Shown: piece by piece, positions 1 to 5,447 of the stretch
Position numbering within the stretch: the stretch's first letter is position 1
Layout of the letters: each line of letters starts with the position of its first letter
Assembly (NCBI GenBank): GCA_031257815.1
Contig: JAIRNX010000154.1
Coordinates: 1-5,447, forward strand
Source: Lactobacillales bacterium
GTDB lineage: Bacteria; Bacillota; Bacilli; Lactobacillales; Streptococcaceae
Direction of reading: 5' to 3'
Length of the DNA stretch: 5,447 nucleotides
Notes under the pieces: model-generated
Seen by the model: the letters and a program-made list of their open reading frames with translations, nothing else
Database searches by the model: none
What the model was told of the DNA's origin: nothing
Program-made: the position numbers and the translations under genes

Positions 1-236
1 GCTTCAACTACATCAACATCGTTATGAAAACTTCCTGCTGCTAAAGTATCCTGAATATGCGAAGCAAATGAATCATTTTCTGACATAACTGCTGCAATTC
101 CACCTTGAGCAAGCATGGAATTACTCTCACTTATCTTGCCCTTTGTTAAAACCGTCACCATACAATCGTCTTGAAGAAGCAACGCCAAAAAAGATCCTGC
201 TAAACCACTGCCAACAATTACCACTCTTTTTTTCAT
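1..236 (-). CDS. nadB: L-aspartate oxidase, N-terminal part (cut by window edge)
   Basis: NadB is an FAD flavoenzyme that oxidises L-aspartate to iminoaspartate, the first step of de novo NAD synthesis; NadA then makes quinolinate. About 78 codons are visible, read leftward. The protein opens with a Rossmann FAD-binding fold, MKKRVVIVGSGLAG, with GxGxxG at residues 9-14. SNSMLAQGGIAAV follows at residues 38-50, the family hallmark that contacts FAD, and then SHIQDTLAAG at residues 59-68, also typical of NadB. The SN..AQGGIAAV form favours NadB over fumarate reductase or succinate dehydrogenase flavoproteins, but the rest of the gene is outside the window. The start was placed at 236, where the conserved MKKRVVIVG begins. 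An in-frame ATG at 260 would add eight residues (MRKKKLNI), and neither start has a strong Shine-Dalgarno site. The gene is divergent from hemW. Confidence 0.85.
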   Translation of the reverse strand, partial: MKKRVVIVGSGLAGSFLALLLQDDCMVTVLTKGKISESNSMLAQGGIAAVMSENDSFASHIQDTLAAGSFHNDVDVVE

Positions 237-329
237 TATATTTAATTTCTTCTTCCGCATTTATCACTTTATATAAGTTTATCATTATTTTTTAGATTGT
301 GCTTAAAGTTTATGTTAATCTTCAACTTA

Positions 330-364
330 GAGTCTGTTAACGCTCCAAGATCATTAACAGGTTC
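330..364. repeat. Minimal two-ended derivative of the 161-bp inverted-repeat element
   Basis: The left end GAGTCTGTTAACG (330-342) and the right end CATTAACAGGTTC (352-364) are the same two ends seen on the long element at 1599-1759, but here only nine bases separate them. The flanks are TTA (327-329) and TCA (365-367), which fit a TNA target duplication with one mismatch. As RNA the arms pair over 13 positions, with two G-U wobbles and one A-C mismatch. The copy lies eight bases before the weak hemW Shine-Dalgarno site. It looks like an internally deleted copy. A small regulatory hairpin is the alternative. Confidence 0.6.
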
Positions 365-382
365 TCAGAAAGTAGGTACTTT

Positions 383-1519
383 ATGACTTCAGCTTATATT
401 CACATCCCATTTTGTAAGCATATTTGTTATTATTGCGATTTCAATAAAGTTTTTTTAAAAGGTCAACCAGTAGAAAGTTACATTGATCTTCTTTTGCGTG
501 AAATAGAGCTGACAATGAAATCATCCAAAATGCAAACTATCGAAACGATCTATATTGGCGGCGGAACGCCAACTTCTTTAAGTGCAAAACAACTTGAGAG
601 ATTACTGAAAGGGATAAGGAATTTGTTGCCCTTTATTGAAGGTAATGAGTTTACAATAGAAGCCAATCCTGGAGATTTAACCGCCAAAAAGCTTTCAGTA
701 ATAAAAGAATATGGTGTCAATCGTATCTCTTTAGGTGTTCAAACTTTTGATAATGAACTTTTGCGCAAAATTGGCAGACGACATACTGCTGAAGATGTAG
801 TAAAAACACTTGATATCTTGCAAAATAAAGATTTTAAAAATATTTAGCTTGATTTGATTTATGCTTTACCAGATCAAACAATAGAGAGTTTAAAAGAAAC
901 ATTAAAAATAGCTCTAACATTTGCCTTGCCACATTATTCGCTTTATTCGCTTATATTAGAGGATCATACAATTTTTATGAACCGCGTAAAAGCTGATAAA
1001 CTCAAACTTCCCAATGAGGATTTCGCCGCAGATATGTTTGAGGTGGCGATAGATTATATGCGTGCTTATGGCTTAAAGCAGTATGAAATTGCTAATTTTG
1101 CCACCCCAGGCTTTGAAAGCAAGCATAATCTGAAATATTGGAATAATGAACATTACTATGGTTTTGGGGCTGGTGCAGCTGGTTATATCGGCAATCTTCG
1201 TTATAAAAATCATGGACCAATTCAACATTACTTAGCTTCACTTAAAAGATTTAAATTACCTCTTGGAAAGCGTAAAAAATTAAGCTTGCAAAATCAGATG
1301 GAAGAGGAAGTGTTTCTAGGTTTACGTAAGATGCGTGGGGTCTCAAAACAACACTTTTTAGAAAAATTTGGTATTTCTTTTAAAGAAATTTACGGCAAAG
1401 TTAGTAAACAGTTGATTGAGCAAGGTTTGCTTTGTGATAACGGTGAAAATATAGCATTAAGTAAACAGGGAATATTGGTTGGCAATATCGTTTTTGAAAA
1501 ATTTTTACTGGATTTTTAA
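383..1519 (+). pseudogene. hemW: HemW (radical-SAM-type heme chaperone), interrupted by in-frame TAG
   Basis: HemW, formerly annotated as oxygen-independent coproporphyrinogen III oxidase, is a radical-SAM-family protein that binds heme and passes it to client enzymes. The N-terminus carries the [4Fe-4S] cluster motif as C11, C15 and C18 followed by DF. This CxxxCxxCDF form marks HemW rather than HemN. Further motifs are GGGTPTSLS, EANPGDLT, RISLGVQTFD and, in the C-terminal half, YEIANFATPGFESKHNL. Codon 155 (845-847) is TAG; the frame then resumes without any shift as LDLIYALPDQT. HemW proteins usually read like NIS-x-DLIYGLPGQT here, so the TAG most likely replaces a serine codon (TCG to TAG). 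Total length is 378 codons plus stop, normal for the family, and no other lesion is visible. The first piece (383-847) lacks much of the barrel and the C-terminal domain; the second (from about 854) lacks the cluster cysteines. The Shine-Dalgarno site AGTAGG (371-376) is weak. It is probably a recent pseudogene, but suppression or a sequencing error cannot be excluded. Confidence 0.88.
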
Positions 1520-1539
1520 AAAATCAGCCTTTGGCCCAA

Positions 1540-1568
1540 TTGTTTCTATTAACAAATGCTTTCATAAT
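1540..1568 (+). promoter_or_regulatory. Candidate sigma-A promoter for the liaX-like operon
   Basis: TTGTTT (1540-1545) and CATAAT (1563-1568) are separated by 17 bases, matching three of six -35 bases and five of six -10 bases. A second -10-like TATAGT lies at 1574-1579 without a well-spaced -35. If used, transcripts would carry the whole 161-nt palindrome in their 5' leader. No clear two-component operator was recognised. Confidence 0.35.
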
Positions 1569-1598
1569 AAGAGTATAGTTAAGTCAAGAAACTGCTAA

Positions 1599-1759
1599 GA
1601 ACCTGTTAACGATCTCAGAGTGATGAATGATTTTGGCTATTTTTCCGTATTTTTTTCGTTAAAAAGCCTCGATTTAGCACCGCTAAACCTACGTTTTTTG
1701 CCTCAAACTACGAAAAAATAGCTCAAAAATTCATTTCACTAGAGATCGTTAACAGGCTC
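1599..1759. mobile_element. MITE-like 161-bp imperfect palindrome with TAA flanks
   Basis: The outer arms GAACCTGTTAACGATCTC (1599-1616) and GAGATCGTTAACAGGCTC (1742-1759) are inverted copies with one mismatch. The symmetry continues inward with gaps: GGCTATTTTTCCGTA (1635-1649) against TACGAAAAAATAGCTC (1709-1724). At the centre is a perfect TTTAGC-ACC-GCTAAA hairpin (1673-1687). The element is flanked by TAA at 1596-1598 and 1760-1762 (CTAA if the shared terminal C is counted), as expected for a target-site duplication. There is no coding capacity. Size, terminal repeats and duplication fit a non-autonomous element. A TNA duplication occurs in some IS5-family groups, but that assignment is inference. 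It separates the candidate promoter at 1540 from the liaX-like gene and would fold into a long hairpin in the mRNA. Confidence 0.65.
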
Positions 1760-1768
1760 TAACTGGAT

Positions 1769-1775
1769 GGAGGAG
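1769..1775 (+). promoter_or_regulatory. Shine-Dalgarno site GGAGGAG that fixes the liaX-like start
   Basis: This strong ribosome binding site overlaps the ATG at 1767, so that upstream ATG cannot be the start. GGAGG ends eight bases before the ATG at 1782, the normal spacing. It lies ten bases after the end of the palindromic element. Confidence 0.8.
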
Positions 1776-1781
1776 TTATTT

Positions 1782-2948
1782 ATGATGAAGCAAAAGGAAA
1801 GAATTCTGGAATTAGTTTCTAAAGGTGTTATTTCGGTAGAGGAGGGAATTCACTTACTAGAGAAACTTGGTGAAACAACAGAAAGTGCAAAAGCTAAAGC
1901 AACAGAGCAAACTCAAGAAAATGATGAAAGTAGTGCAACCCAAGAGAGCTCAATCAATAAAACAGATTTTAGTAAAGATTTAAGCGGCGCTTTTTCGCAA
2001 ATGGGGGACGCCTTTAAACAGTTAGGAGCGCAGTTTAAACCACTAGCAAATCAAGTGGGTGATTCCTTAAAGTCAGCATTGCACTTAACAAAGAATAGTG
2101 TAGATATGAAGGAGGTAAGGATTAAAGTTCCAACCCTTAATTCGCAGTCATTTGAAGCTTCATATACTTTTGTAGAAAATGCGGCAACGATTGTTGATAT
2201 TGAAAATTTTAATGGATATACCAAAATCATTAGATCAGAAAATGAAACGGTTGTTTTAGACGTTGATGGCAAAATTTACGGAGAAAAAATTGCCGATCCT
2301 AAAGAATTCTTTGAACAAAACGCGGTTATTGATGTAACAGATGAAAAAATTTCTATCAAAGCTCCTAATTTACGGATCAGAACAAATTTCACTTTATCAC
2401 TTCCTGAAAGAGTATATGATTATGTTTCTTTAGCAACTGTAAATGGAGATATCAAAATCAGTTCTTTGCAAGCTGTGGATGTAATTCTTAATACGAAAAA
2501 TGGTCGAGTTGATGTTGATAATTATCAGCTGACAATGCTTGAAGTTAATGACCTAAATGGCAATATTGCAGTTGGTGATGGCAAAATGCAAGATGCTGTT
2601 ATTAAAACTACCAACGGCACAGTTTCTTTTGAAGGTATTACAAAATCTTTGTCCGTGAGTATAACAAATGGAGATGCAAAGCTCACACTTGCAAATGAAA
2701 AAATTGAAAAAGTTATCGTAAATAATGTTAATGGAAGTATTAAGTTAGCTGTGCCGAAAACGTTAGGTATTACTGGAGATGTGAAAACAACTTTTGGTGA
2801 GATAAAAACGCGCATTCAAAATATGGAAGTGTTGAAGCAGCCAACAAGAAAAGTCTTGAAGTTTAAACGTGATGGTAAGAAGAAAGTTAGCGTAGTTGCT
2901 AAGACAACTACAGGACGGATTTATTTAAAAGATGCTGATAAAAAATAA
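1782..2948 (+). CDS. LiaX/YvlB-like envelope-stress protein (SHOCT-like + DUF4097)
   Basis: This 388-residue protein resembles B. subtilis YvlB and enterococcal LiaX. In Enterococcus faecalis LiaX senses daptomycin and cationic peptides and modulates the LiaFSR response; a like role here is inference. Residues 1-30 (KERILELVSKGVISVEEGIHLLEKL) form the short helical SHOCT-like N-terminal domain. Residues 31-60 are a polar Q/S/E-rich linker, and about 62-105 look amphipathic (AFSQMGDAFKQLGAQF). The remainder is DUF4097, predicted as a beta-solenoid, with a recurring N-G-x-[IVA]-x turn: NGDIKI (from residue 221), NGRVDV, NGNIAV, NGTVSF, NGDAKL, NGSIKL, then FGEIKT and TGRIYL. No signal peptide or membrane segment is seen. 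Two ATG codons are adjacent (1782, 1785); 1782 is chosen from the Shine-Dalgarno spacing. The length is close to YvlB and shorter than enterococcal LiaX. The pspC gene follows after 18 bases. Confidence 0.82.
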   Translation: MMKQKERILELVSKGVISVEEGIHLLEKLGETTESAKAKATEQTQENDESSATQESSINKTDFSKDLSGAFSQMGDAFKQLGAQFKPLANQVGDSLKSALHLTKNSVDMKEVRIKVPTLNSQSFEASYTFVENAATIVDIENFNGYTKIIRSENETVVLDVDGKIYGEKIADPKEFFEQNAVIDVTDEKISIKAPNLRIRTNFTLSLPERVYDYVSLATVNGDIKISSLQAVDVILNTKNGRVDVDNYQLTMLEVNDLNGNIAVGDGKMQDAVIKTTNGTVSFEGITKSLSVSITNGDAKLTLANEKIEKVIVNNVNGSIKLAVPKTLGITGDVKTTFGEIKTRIQNMEVLKQPTRKVLKFKRDGKKKVSVVAKTTTGRIYLKDADKK

Positions 2949-2951
2949 AAG

Positions 2952-2957
2952 AAGGTG
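2952..2957 (+). promoter_or_regulatory. Shine-Dalgarno site AAGGTG for the pspC gene
   Basis: AAGGTG begins four bases after the liaX-like stop codon and ends nine bases before the ATG at 2967. It contains the GTG at 2955, which would otherwise extend the ORF by four residues, so ATG 2967 is the better start. The spacing supports coupled translation of the two genes. Confidence 0.65.
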
Positions 2958-2966
2958 TTAAAAATT

Positions 2967-3260
2967 ATGAATAAAAAAAAGAGATTAACTAAATCTAGTA
3001 CAGATGTCGTTCTTTCAGGAACGCTAGGAGGAATTGCTGAATATTTGGGTATTGATTCGACTATTGTACGAGTGATTTATGTATTATTGCTACTTTTTGG
3101 TCTTGGATCTCCTATTTTGCTGTATATTGTTTTAGCTTTGATAATTCCGCGTGGAGATAGTAAACGCTCGTATGGACGTTATTCACAAACAGGTCAAACA
3201 AAGCAAAAACGCAAAGATGTAACCGACTCTGCTTCTGATGATCATTGGAATGACTTTTAG
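2967..3260 (+). CDS. PspC-domain small membrane protein (YvlC/LiaY-like)
   Basis: This 97-residue protein carries a PspC domain at about residues 4-62: a basic N-terminus (MNKKKRLTKSS), the characteristic VLSGTLGGIAEYLGID, then a hydrophobic stretch from about residue 33 to 60 (VRVIYVLLLLFGLG...LALIIPRG) that makes one or two membrane passes. The C-terminal tail is polar and basic, then acidic, ending in DDHWNDF; a similar Trp-Asp-Phe ending occurs in related Lactobacillales proteins. Homologues YvlC and LiaY work with the DUF4097 partner encoded just upstream in cell-envelope stress responses, so the pair is very likely one transcript. The third member often found with them, a YvlD/LiaZ holin-like protein, is not present. 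Direct regulation by LiaR is likely from family knowledge but no operator was identified. Confidence 0.85.
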   Translation: MNKKKRLTKSSTDVVLSGTLGGIAEYLGIDSTIVRVIYVLLLLFGLGSPILLYIVLALIIPRGDSKRSYGRYSQTGQTKQKRKDVTDSASDDHWNDF

Positions 3261-3280
3261 GATAATTTTATAAAGATTTG

Positions 3281-3314
3281 TGGTAACGGAACTTGCGGCA
3301 AGTCTTTTTTACCA
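3281..3314 (+). terminator. Possible rho-independent terminator after pspC
   Basis: A short stem ACTTG (3291-3295) and CAAGT (3299-3303) with loop CGG is followed by C and six T (3305-3310). An outer pairing TGGTAA (3281-3286) with TTACCA (3309-3314) encloses it. The inner stem is only five base pairs, so strength is uncertain, but the position between the pspC stop and the plsX promoter fits. Confidence 0.45.
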
Positions 3315-3323
3315 TGATATAAT
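3315..3323 (+). promoter_or_regulatory. Extended -10 promoter of plsX
   Basis: TGATATAAT contains the extended -10 TGn and a perfect TATAAT (3318-3323). No good -35 is present at 17 bases, which is common when the TGn element is there. The expected start of transcription, near 3330, falls at the edge of the repeat end at 3330-3342. Confidence 0.5.
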
Positions 3324-3329
3324 ATTCTT

Positions 3330-3342
3330 CGTTAACAGACTC
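3330..3342. repeat. Solo right end of the inverted-repeat element
   Basis: CGTTAACAGACTC is the exact reverse complement of the left end at 330-342 and closely matches the right end of the long element (1747-1759). It is followed by TAA (3343-3345), the same flank as the long copy. No matching left end is visible upstream, so this is either a remnant or a related motif. It lies 15 bases before the plsX Shine-Dalgarno site. Confidence 0.55.
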
Positions 3343-3370
3343 TAAAAAGTGTAAATGAAGGAGTTATTTT

Positions 3371-4363
3371 ATGAAAATTGCAGTTGATGCGATGGGTGGC
3401 GATCATGCACCGCAAGCAATTGTTGAAGGCGTGATGCATGCACAGGAAAAATTTCCTGATCTTCATTTTCAACTTTATGGTAAAGAAGATGATATTCGTA
3501 AATATATCAAAAATAAGACCAATATTACGATTATTCATACGGATGAAAAAATTAATGCAAATGATGAGCCGGGCAAATCCATTCGAACCAAAAAGCAAGC
3601 ATCGATGGTGTTGGCTGCCAAAGCCGTAAAAGAAGGTCAAGCTGATGCAATGTTTTCAGCAGGGAACACTGGAGCAATGCTCGTAGCAGGGATTTTTATT
3701 GTTGGTCGAATTAAGCAAATTGCTCGCCCAGCTTTAATGTCCACCCTACCTTCAATGACAGGACTTACCAATGATTTTGATATGTTAGATCTTGGAGCTA
3801 ATGCCGAAAACGAACCTCAACATCTTGTACAGTACGCAGTTATGGGATCCTTTTATGCCAAAAATGTTCGTGGAATTAAAAATCCACGTGTTGCTTTGTT
3901 AAATAACGGAACAGAAGAAAGCAAAGGTTCGATGATAACAAAAAAGACTTTTGAATTACTAAGTCAAGTGGAAGAGATTCATTTTATTGGCAATGTCGAA
4001 GCTCGTGATATTTTAAATGGGGCAGCTGATGTGGTGGTAACAGATGGCTTTACTGGTAACGCTGTATTAAAGTCAATTGAAGGAACAGCTATGGCTATGA
4101 TGAATCTTGTTAAAGAAGCCATTATTTTACAAGGCATCAAGGGAAAATTAGGTGCATTATTGTTAAAAGATGGACTAAAAAATATGAAAACGAAAATGGA
4201 TTATTCAAATGCTGGTGGCGCTGTACTTTTCGGTTTAAAAGCACCGATTATTAAAACACATGGATCAACTGGTCCAAAAGCTGTTGCAAAAACCATTGAA
4301 CAAATTCATGCAATGCTTCAAACAAATGTTGTCGGGCAATTGGTTGAGTATTATAATCGCTAA
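3371..4363 (+). CDS. plsX: Phosphate acyltransferase PlsX
   Basis: PlsX converts acyl-ACP and phosphate to acyl-phosphate, which PlsY uses to acylate glycerol-3-phosphate in phosphatidic acid synthesis. It is a peripheral protein at the inner face of the membrane. The 330-residue length is normal. Family motifs are in place: [11 protein letters not shown] (residues 4-14), SAGNTGA (96-102), the central [25 protein letters not shown] with DGFTGN at 225-230, and [18 protein letters not shown] with HGS at 297-299. The start has a good Shine-Dalgarno site, AAGGAG (3358-3363), seven bases ahead of the ATG. In many Firmicutes plsX is followed by acpP or fabD; here it has its own promoter and is followed by 188 noncoding bases and then rapZ, so it appears to be transcribed alone. 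The coding sequence looks intact. Confidence 0.95.
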   Translation: MKIAVDAMGGDHAPQAIVEGVMHAQEKFPDLHFQLYGKEDDIRKYIKNKTNITIIHTDEKINANDEPGKSIRTKKQASMVLAAKAVKEGQADAMFSAGNTGAMLVAGIFIVGRIKQIARPALMSTLPSMTGLTNDFDMLDLGANAENEPQHLVQYAVMGSFYAKNVRGIKNPRVALLNNGTEESKGSMITKKTFELLSQVEEIHFIGNVEARDILNGAADVVVTDGFTGNAVLKSIEGTAMAMMNLVKEAIILQGIKGKLGALLLKDGLKNMKTKMDYSNAGGAVLFGLKAPIIKTHGSTGPKAVAKTIEQIHAMLQTNVVGQLVEYYNR

Positions 4364-4401
4364 ATTTTCAAACTGCTAATTTTTTTCAACTTCTTCCATC
4401 A

Positions 4402-4410
4402 TGCTATACT
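4402..4410 (+). promoter_or_regulatory. Extended -10 promoter upstream of rapZ
   Basis: TGCTATACT has the TGn extension and a TATACT -10 (4405-4410). The region upstream at the -35 distance is T-rich (TTTTTC, 4382-4387) and a poor match. Transcription would begin near 4417, giving a leader of about 135 nt before rapZ. Confidence 0.45.
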
Positions 4411-4416
4411 AATTTT

Positions 4417-4551
4417 AACAAAAGGTAAATGAATACCTCTTTGCTTACGTTGCAGAGGCATACCATTCTGGACGGGTCATCTAAAAAATAAGTGAATGCC
4501 CTACAATTTTTTGCGAAAATTGTTCCGCAATGACAAAGCGAGGGTTGATTA
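4417..4551 (+). promoter_or_regulatory. Structured rapZ leader with possible upstream ORF
   Basis: Three features stand out. First, a stem of ATACCTCT (4433-4440) with AGAGGCAT (4454-4461), with one mismatch. Second, an ORF of 20 codons at 4429-4491, MNTSLLTLQRHTILDGSSKK, with AAGG (4422-4425) only three bases before its ATG. Third, two competing hairpins: ACAATTTT (4503-4510) with AAAATTGT (4516-4523), or TTGCG (4511-4515) with CGCAA (4526-4530). The rapZ Shine-Dalgarno site, GAGGG at 4540-4544, lies downstream. No known riboswitch class was recognised, and the function is unknown. Confidence 0.3.
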
Positions 4552-5445
4552 ATGAGTAAACAAAAGCTTGAATTAGCAATTATTACAGGAATGAGTGGTG
4601 CAGGTAAGACAGTTGCAATTCAGTCATTTGAAGATATGGGCTATTTTACAGTTGATAATATGCCTCCGACTTTGATTTCGAAATTTTTAGATTTATTGAC
4701 AGAAAATAGTGCACTTGAAAAGATTGCAATGGTGGTAGATATGCGTTCGCTTGTCTTTTTTAGTCAGCTAAACGATATTTTAAATGAGTTGCAAGATTCA
4801 CCAAAGATTGATCTGCGAATGGTTTATTTAGATGCAGAAGATATATCTTTAGTTTCACGTTATAAAGAAACCAGAAGATCTCATCCTTTAGCAGTTGATG
4901 GTTTAGTTTTAACGGGAATTAAAAAAGAGCGAGAATTGCTTAGACCGCTTAAAACGTTTGCACAAGTTTTAATTGATACCTCAGAGTTAACACCAAGACA
5001 GCTACGTGAAAGAATTATAAAAGAGTTTAGTGAAGATAGCGGGGATACTTTATTTCGAATTGAGATGATCAGTTTTGGTTTTAAATACGGTCTTCCAATT
5101 GATGCAGATATCGTGATGGATGTGCGTTTTTTGCCAAATCCTCATTATATTCCTAAATTGCGACCATTAAATGGTCAAGATAAAAGAGTTTATGATTATG
5201 TGATGAATTTTCCGGAATCGGAGAATTTTTACCAAAATTTTATGGCTATGTTGCAACCGATTTTGCCAGGTTATCAAAAAGAAGGAAAGAGCAATTTAAC
5301 GATCGCTATCGGCTGTACAGGTGGGCAGCATCGCTCAGTTGCTTTTACAGAAAGAGTGACTCAGGATTTAAAGAAAGATGAATTTCATGTCAATACCACT
5401 CATCGCGATAAGAATAAAAGGAAAGAAACGGTAAATCGTTCATGA
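4552..5445 (+). CDS. rapZ: RapZ/YvcJ nucleotide-binding protein
   Basis: RapZ of E. coli is an adaptor that guides RNase E to the sRNA GlmZ; the B. subtilis homologue YvcJ binds and hydrolyses nucleotides and affects competence. Which RNA or partner is used in lactic acid bacteria is not known. The 297-residue protein has a Walker A loop GMSGAGKT (residues 13-20), the family motif VDNMPP (34-39), a Walker B-like MVVDMRS (60-66), the segment [10 protein letters not shown], and in the C-terminal domain the signature [10 protein letters not shown] (254-263), all intact. It ends in [14 protein letters not shown], typical of lactobacilli. The Shine-Dalgarno site GAGGG (4540-4544) is seven bases before the ATG. 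The stop codon overlaps a following ATG as ATGA (5442-5445), pointing to cotranscription with yvcK and whiA as in most Firmicutes. The usual upstream uvrB-uvrA genes are absent; plsX is there instead. Confidence 0.95.
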   Translation: MSKQKLELAIITGMSGAGKTVAIQSFEDMGYFTVDNMPPTLISKFLDLLTENSALEKIAMVVDMRSLVFFSQLNDILNELQDSPKIDLRMVYLDAEDISLVSRYKETRRSHPLAVDGLVLTGIKKERELLRPLKTFAQVLIDTSELTPRQLRERIIKEFSEDSGDTLFRIEMISFGFKYGLPIDADIVMDVRFLPNPHYIPKLRPLNGQDKRVYDYVMNFPESENFYQNFMAMLQPILPGYQKEGKSNLTIAIGCTGGQHRSVAFTERVTQDLKKDEFHVNTTHRDKNKRKETVNRS

Positions 5446-5447
5446 AA
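5442..5447 (+). CDS. Probable start of yvcK-type gene (two codons only)
   Basis: ATGAAA overlaps the rapZ stop by four bases. In Firmicutes rapZ is nearly always followed by yvcK, a gluconeogenesis and cell-morphology factor, and then whiA. The call rests on that order and on the ATGA overlap alone. A purine-rich AAAGGA (5417-5422) lies 19 bases upstream, too far for an ideal site, so translation may be coupled to rapZ. Confidence 0.35.

Noticed and set aside
845..847. TAG read as pyrrolysine or another recoded residue
   Set aside because: Nothing in the family or the likely organism group supports recoding, and the neighbouring genes end in TAA, TAG or TGA in the ordinary way.
854..1519. 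Separate gene starting at TTG 854 after the hemW stop
   Set aside because: It is the C-terminal part of HemW in the same frame, has no Shine-Dalgarno site, and lacks the cluster-binding cysteines, so it is treated as part of the broken gene.
1508..1527. AT-rich palindrome at the end of hemW as a terminator
   Set aside because: The stem is nearly all A-T, overlaps the stop codon and has no following T-run, so it is not convincing.
1767..1781. Five-residue N-terminal extension of the liaX-like protein from ATG 1767
   Set aside because: This ATG overlaps the strong GGAGGAG ribosome site that serves the ATG at 1782.
2051..2272. Minus-strand ORF inside the liaX-like gene
   Set aside because: Shadow of a well-supported gene on the other strand, with no recognisable protein features.
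2525..2815. Minus-strand hydrophobic ORF inside the liaX-like gene
   Set aside because: The hydrophobic look is the complement of the repeating Asn/Lys-rich beta-solenoid codons; no ribosome site or family match.
3332..3640. Minus-strand ORF over the plsX start, and a plus-strand ORF at 3438-3629
   Set aside because: Both overlap conserved PlsX coding sequence in other frames and show no domain features.
4530..4559. Nine-codon ORF (ATG 4530) overlapping the rapZ start
   Set aside because: It contains the rapZ ribosome site within its codons and has no site of its own; most likely chance.
1..5447. CRISPR array, tRNA, rRNA or prophage genes
   Set aside because: No regularly spaced repeats, no tRNA or rRNA-like sequence and no phage-type proteins were seen on either strand.

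Overview
The window is AT-rich chromosomal DNA of a low-GC Gram-positive bacterium, most likely a member of the Lactobacillales in the broad Lactobacillaceae group. The evidence is the AT-rich codon choice, the purine-rich Shine-Dalgarno sites, the shape of the RapZ and PlsX proteins, and a LiaX/YvlB plus PspC envelope-stress pair. Species cannot be fixed from the sequence alone.

Layout. The left edge holds the 5' end of nadB (L-aspartate oxidase) on the minus strand. Everything else is on the plus strand: hemW, broken by an in-frame TAG (383-1519); a LiaX/YvlB-like DUF4097 protein (1782-2948) followed after 18 bases by a small PspC-domain membrane protein (2967-3260); plsX (3371-4363); and rapZ/yvcJ (4552-5445). 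RapZ ends in an ATGA overlap with what is probably yvcK, cut by the window edge. No stretch of more than 300 bases lacks a gene.

The most unusual content is between the genes. A 161-bp near-palindrome (1599-1759), flanked by TAA on both sides, looks like a MITE (miniature inverted-repeat element) and sits in the leader of the liaX-like gene. A 35-bp copy reduced to its two ends sits just before hemW (330-364). A single end sits in the plsX leader (3330-3342). In all three places the right end, a GTTAACAG-type motif (ATTAACAG in the hemW leader), lies shortly before the Shine-Dalgarno site. The fourth leader, that of rapZ, lacks it but has an extended -10 promoter, a possible 20-codon upstream ORF and two mutually exclusive hairpins.

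How the genes relate. The liaX-like and pspC genes form a two-gene envelope-stress operon. PlsX starts phosphatidic-acid synthesis. RapZ is a nucleotide-binding regulator, usually cotranscribed with yvcK and whiA. NadB belongs to de novo NAD synthesis, and HemW is a radical-SAM-type heme chaperone that is probably inactive here. Several genes stand apart from their usual partners (hemW from hrcA, plsX from acpP, rapZ from uvrAB), so the order may have been reshuffled, possibly with help from the repeats. No clearly new defence, secretion or mobile system is present. The repeat family and the hemW stop are the points most worth checking.
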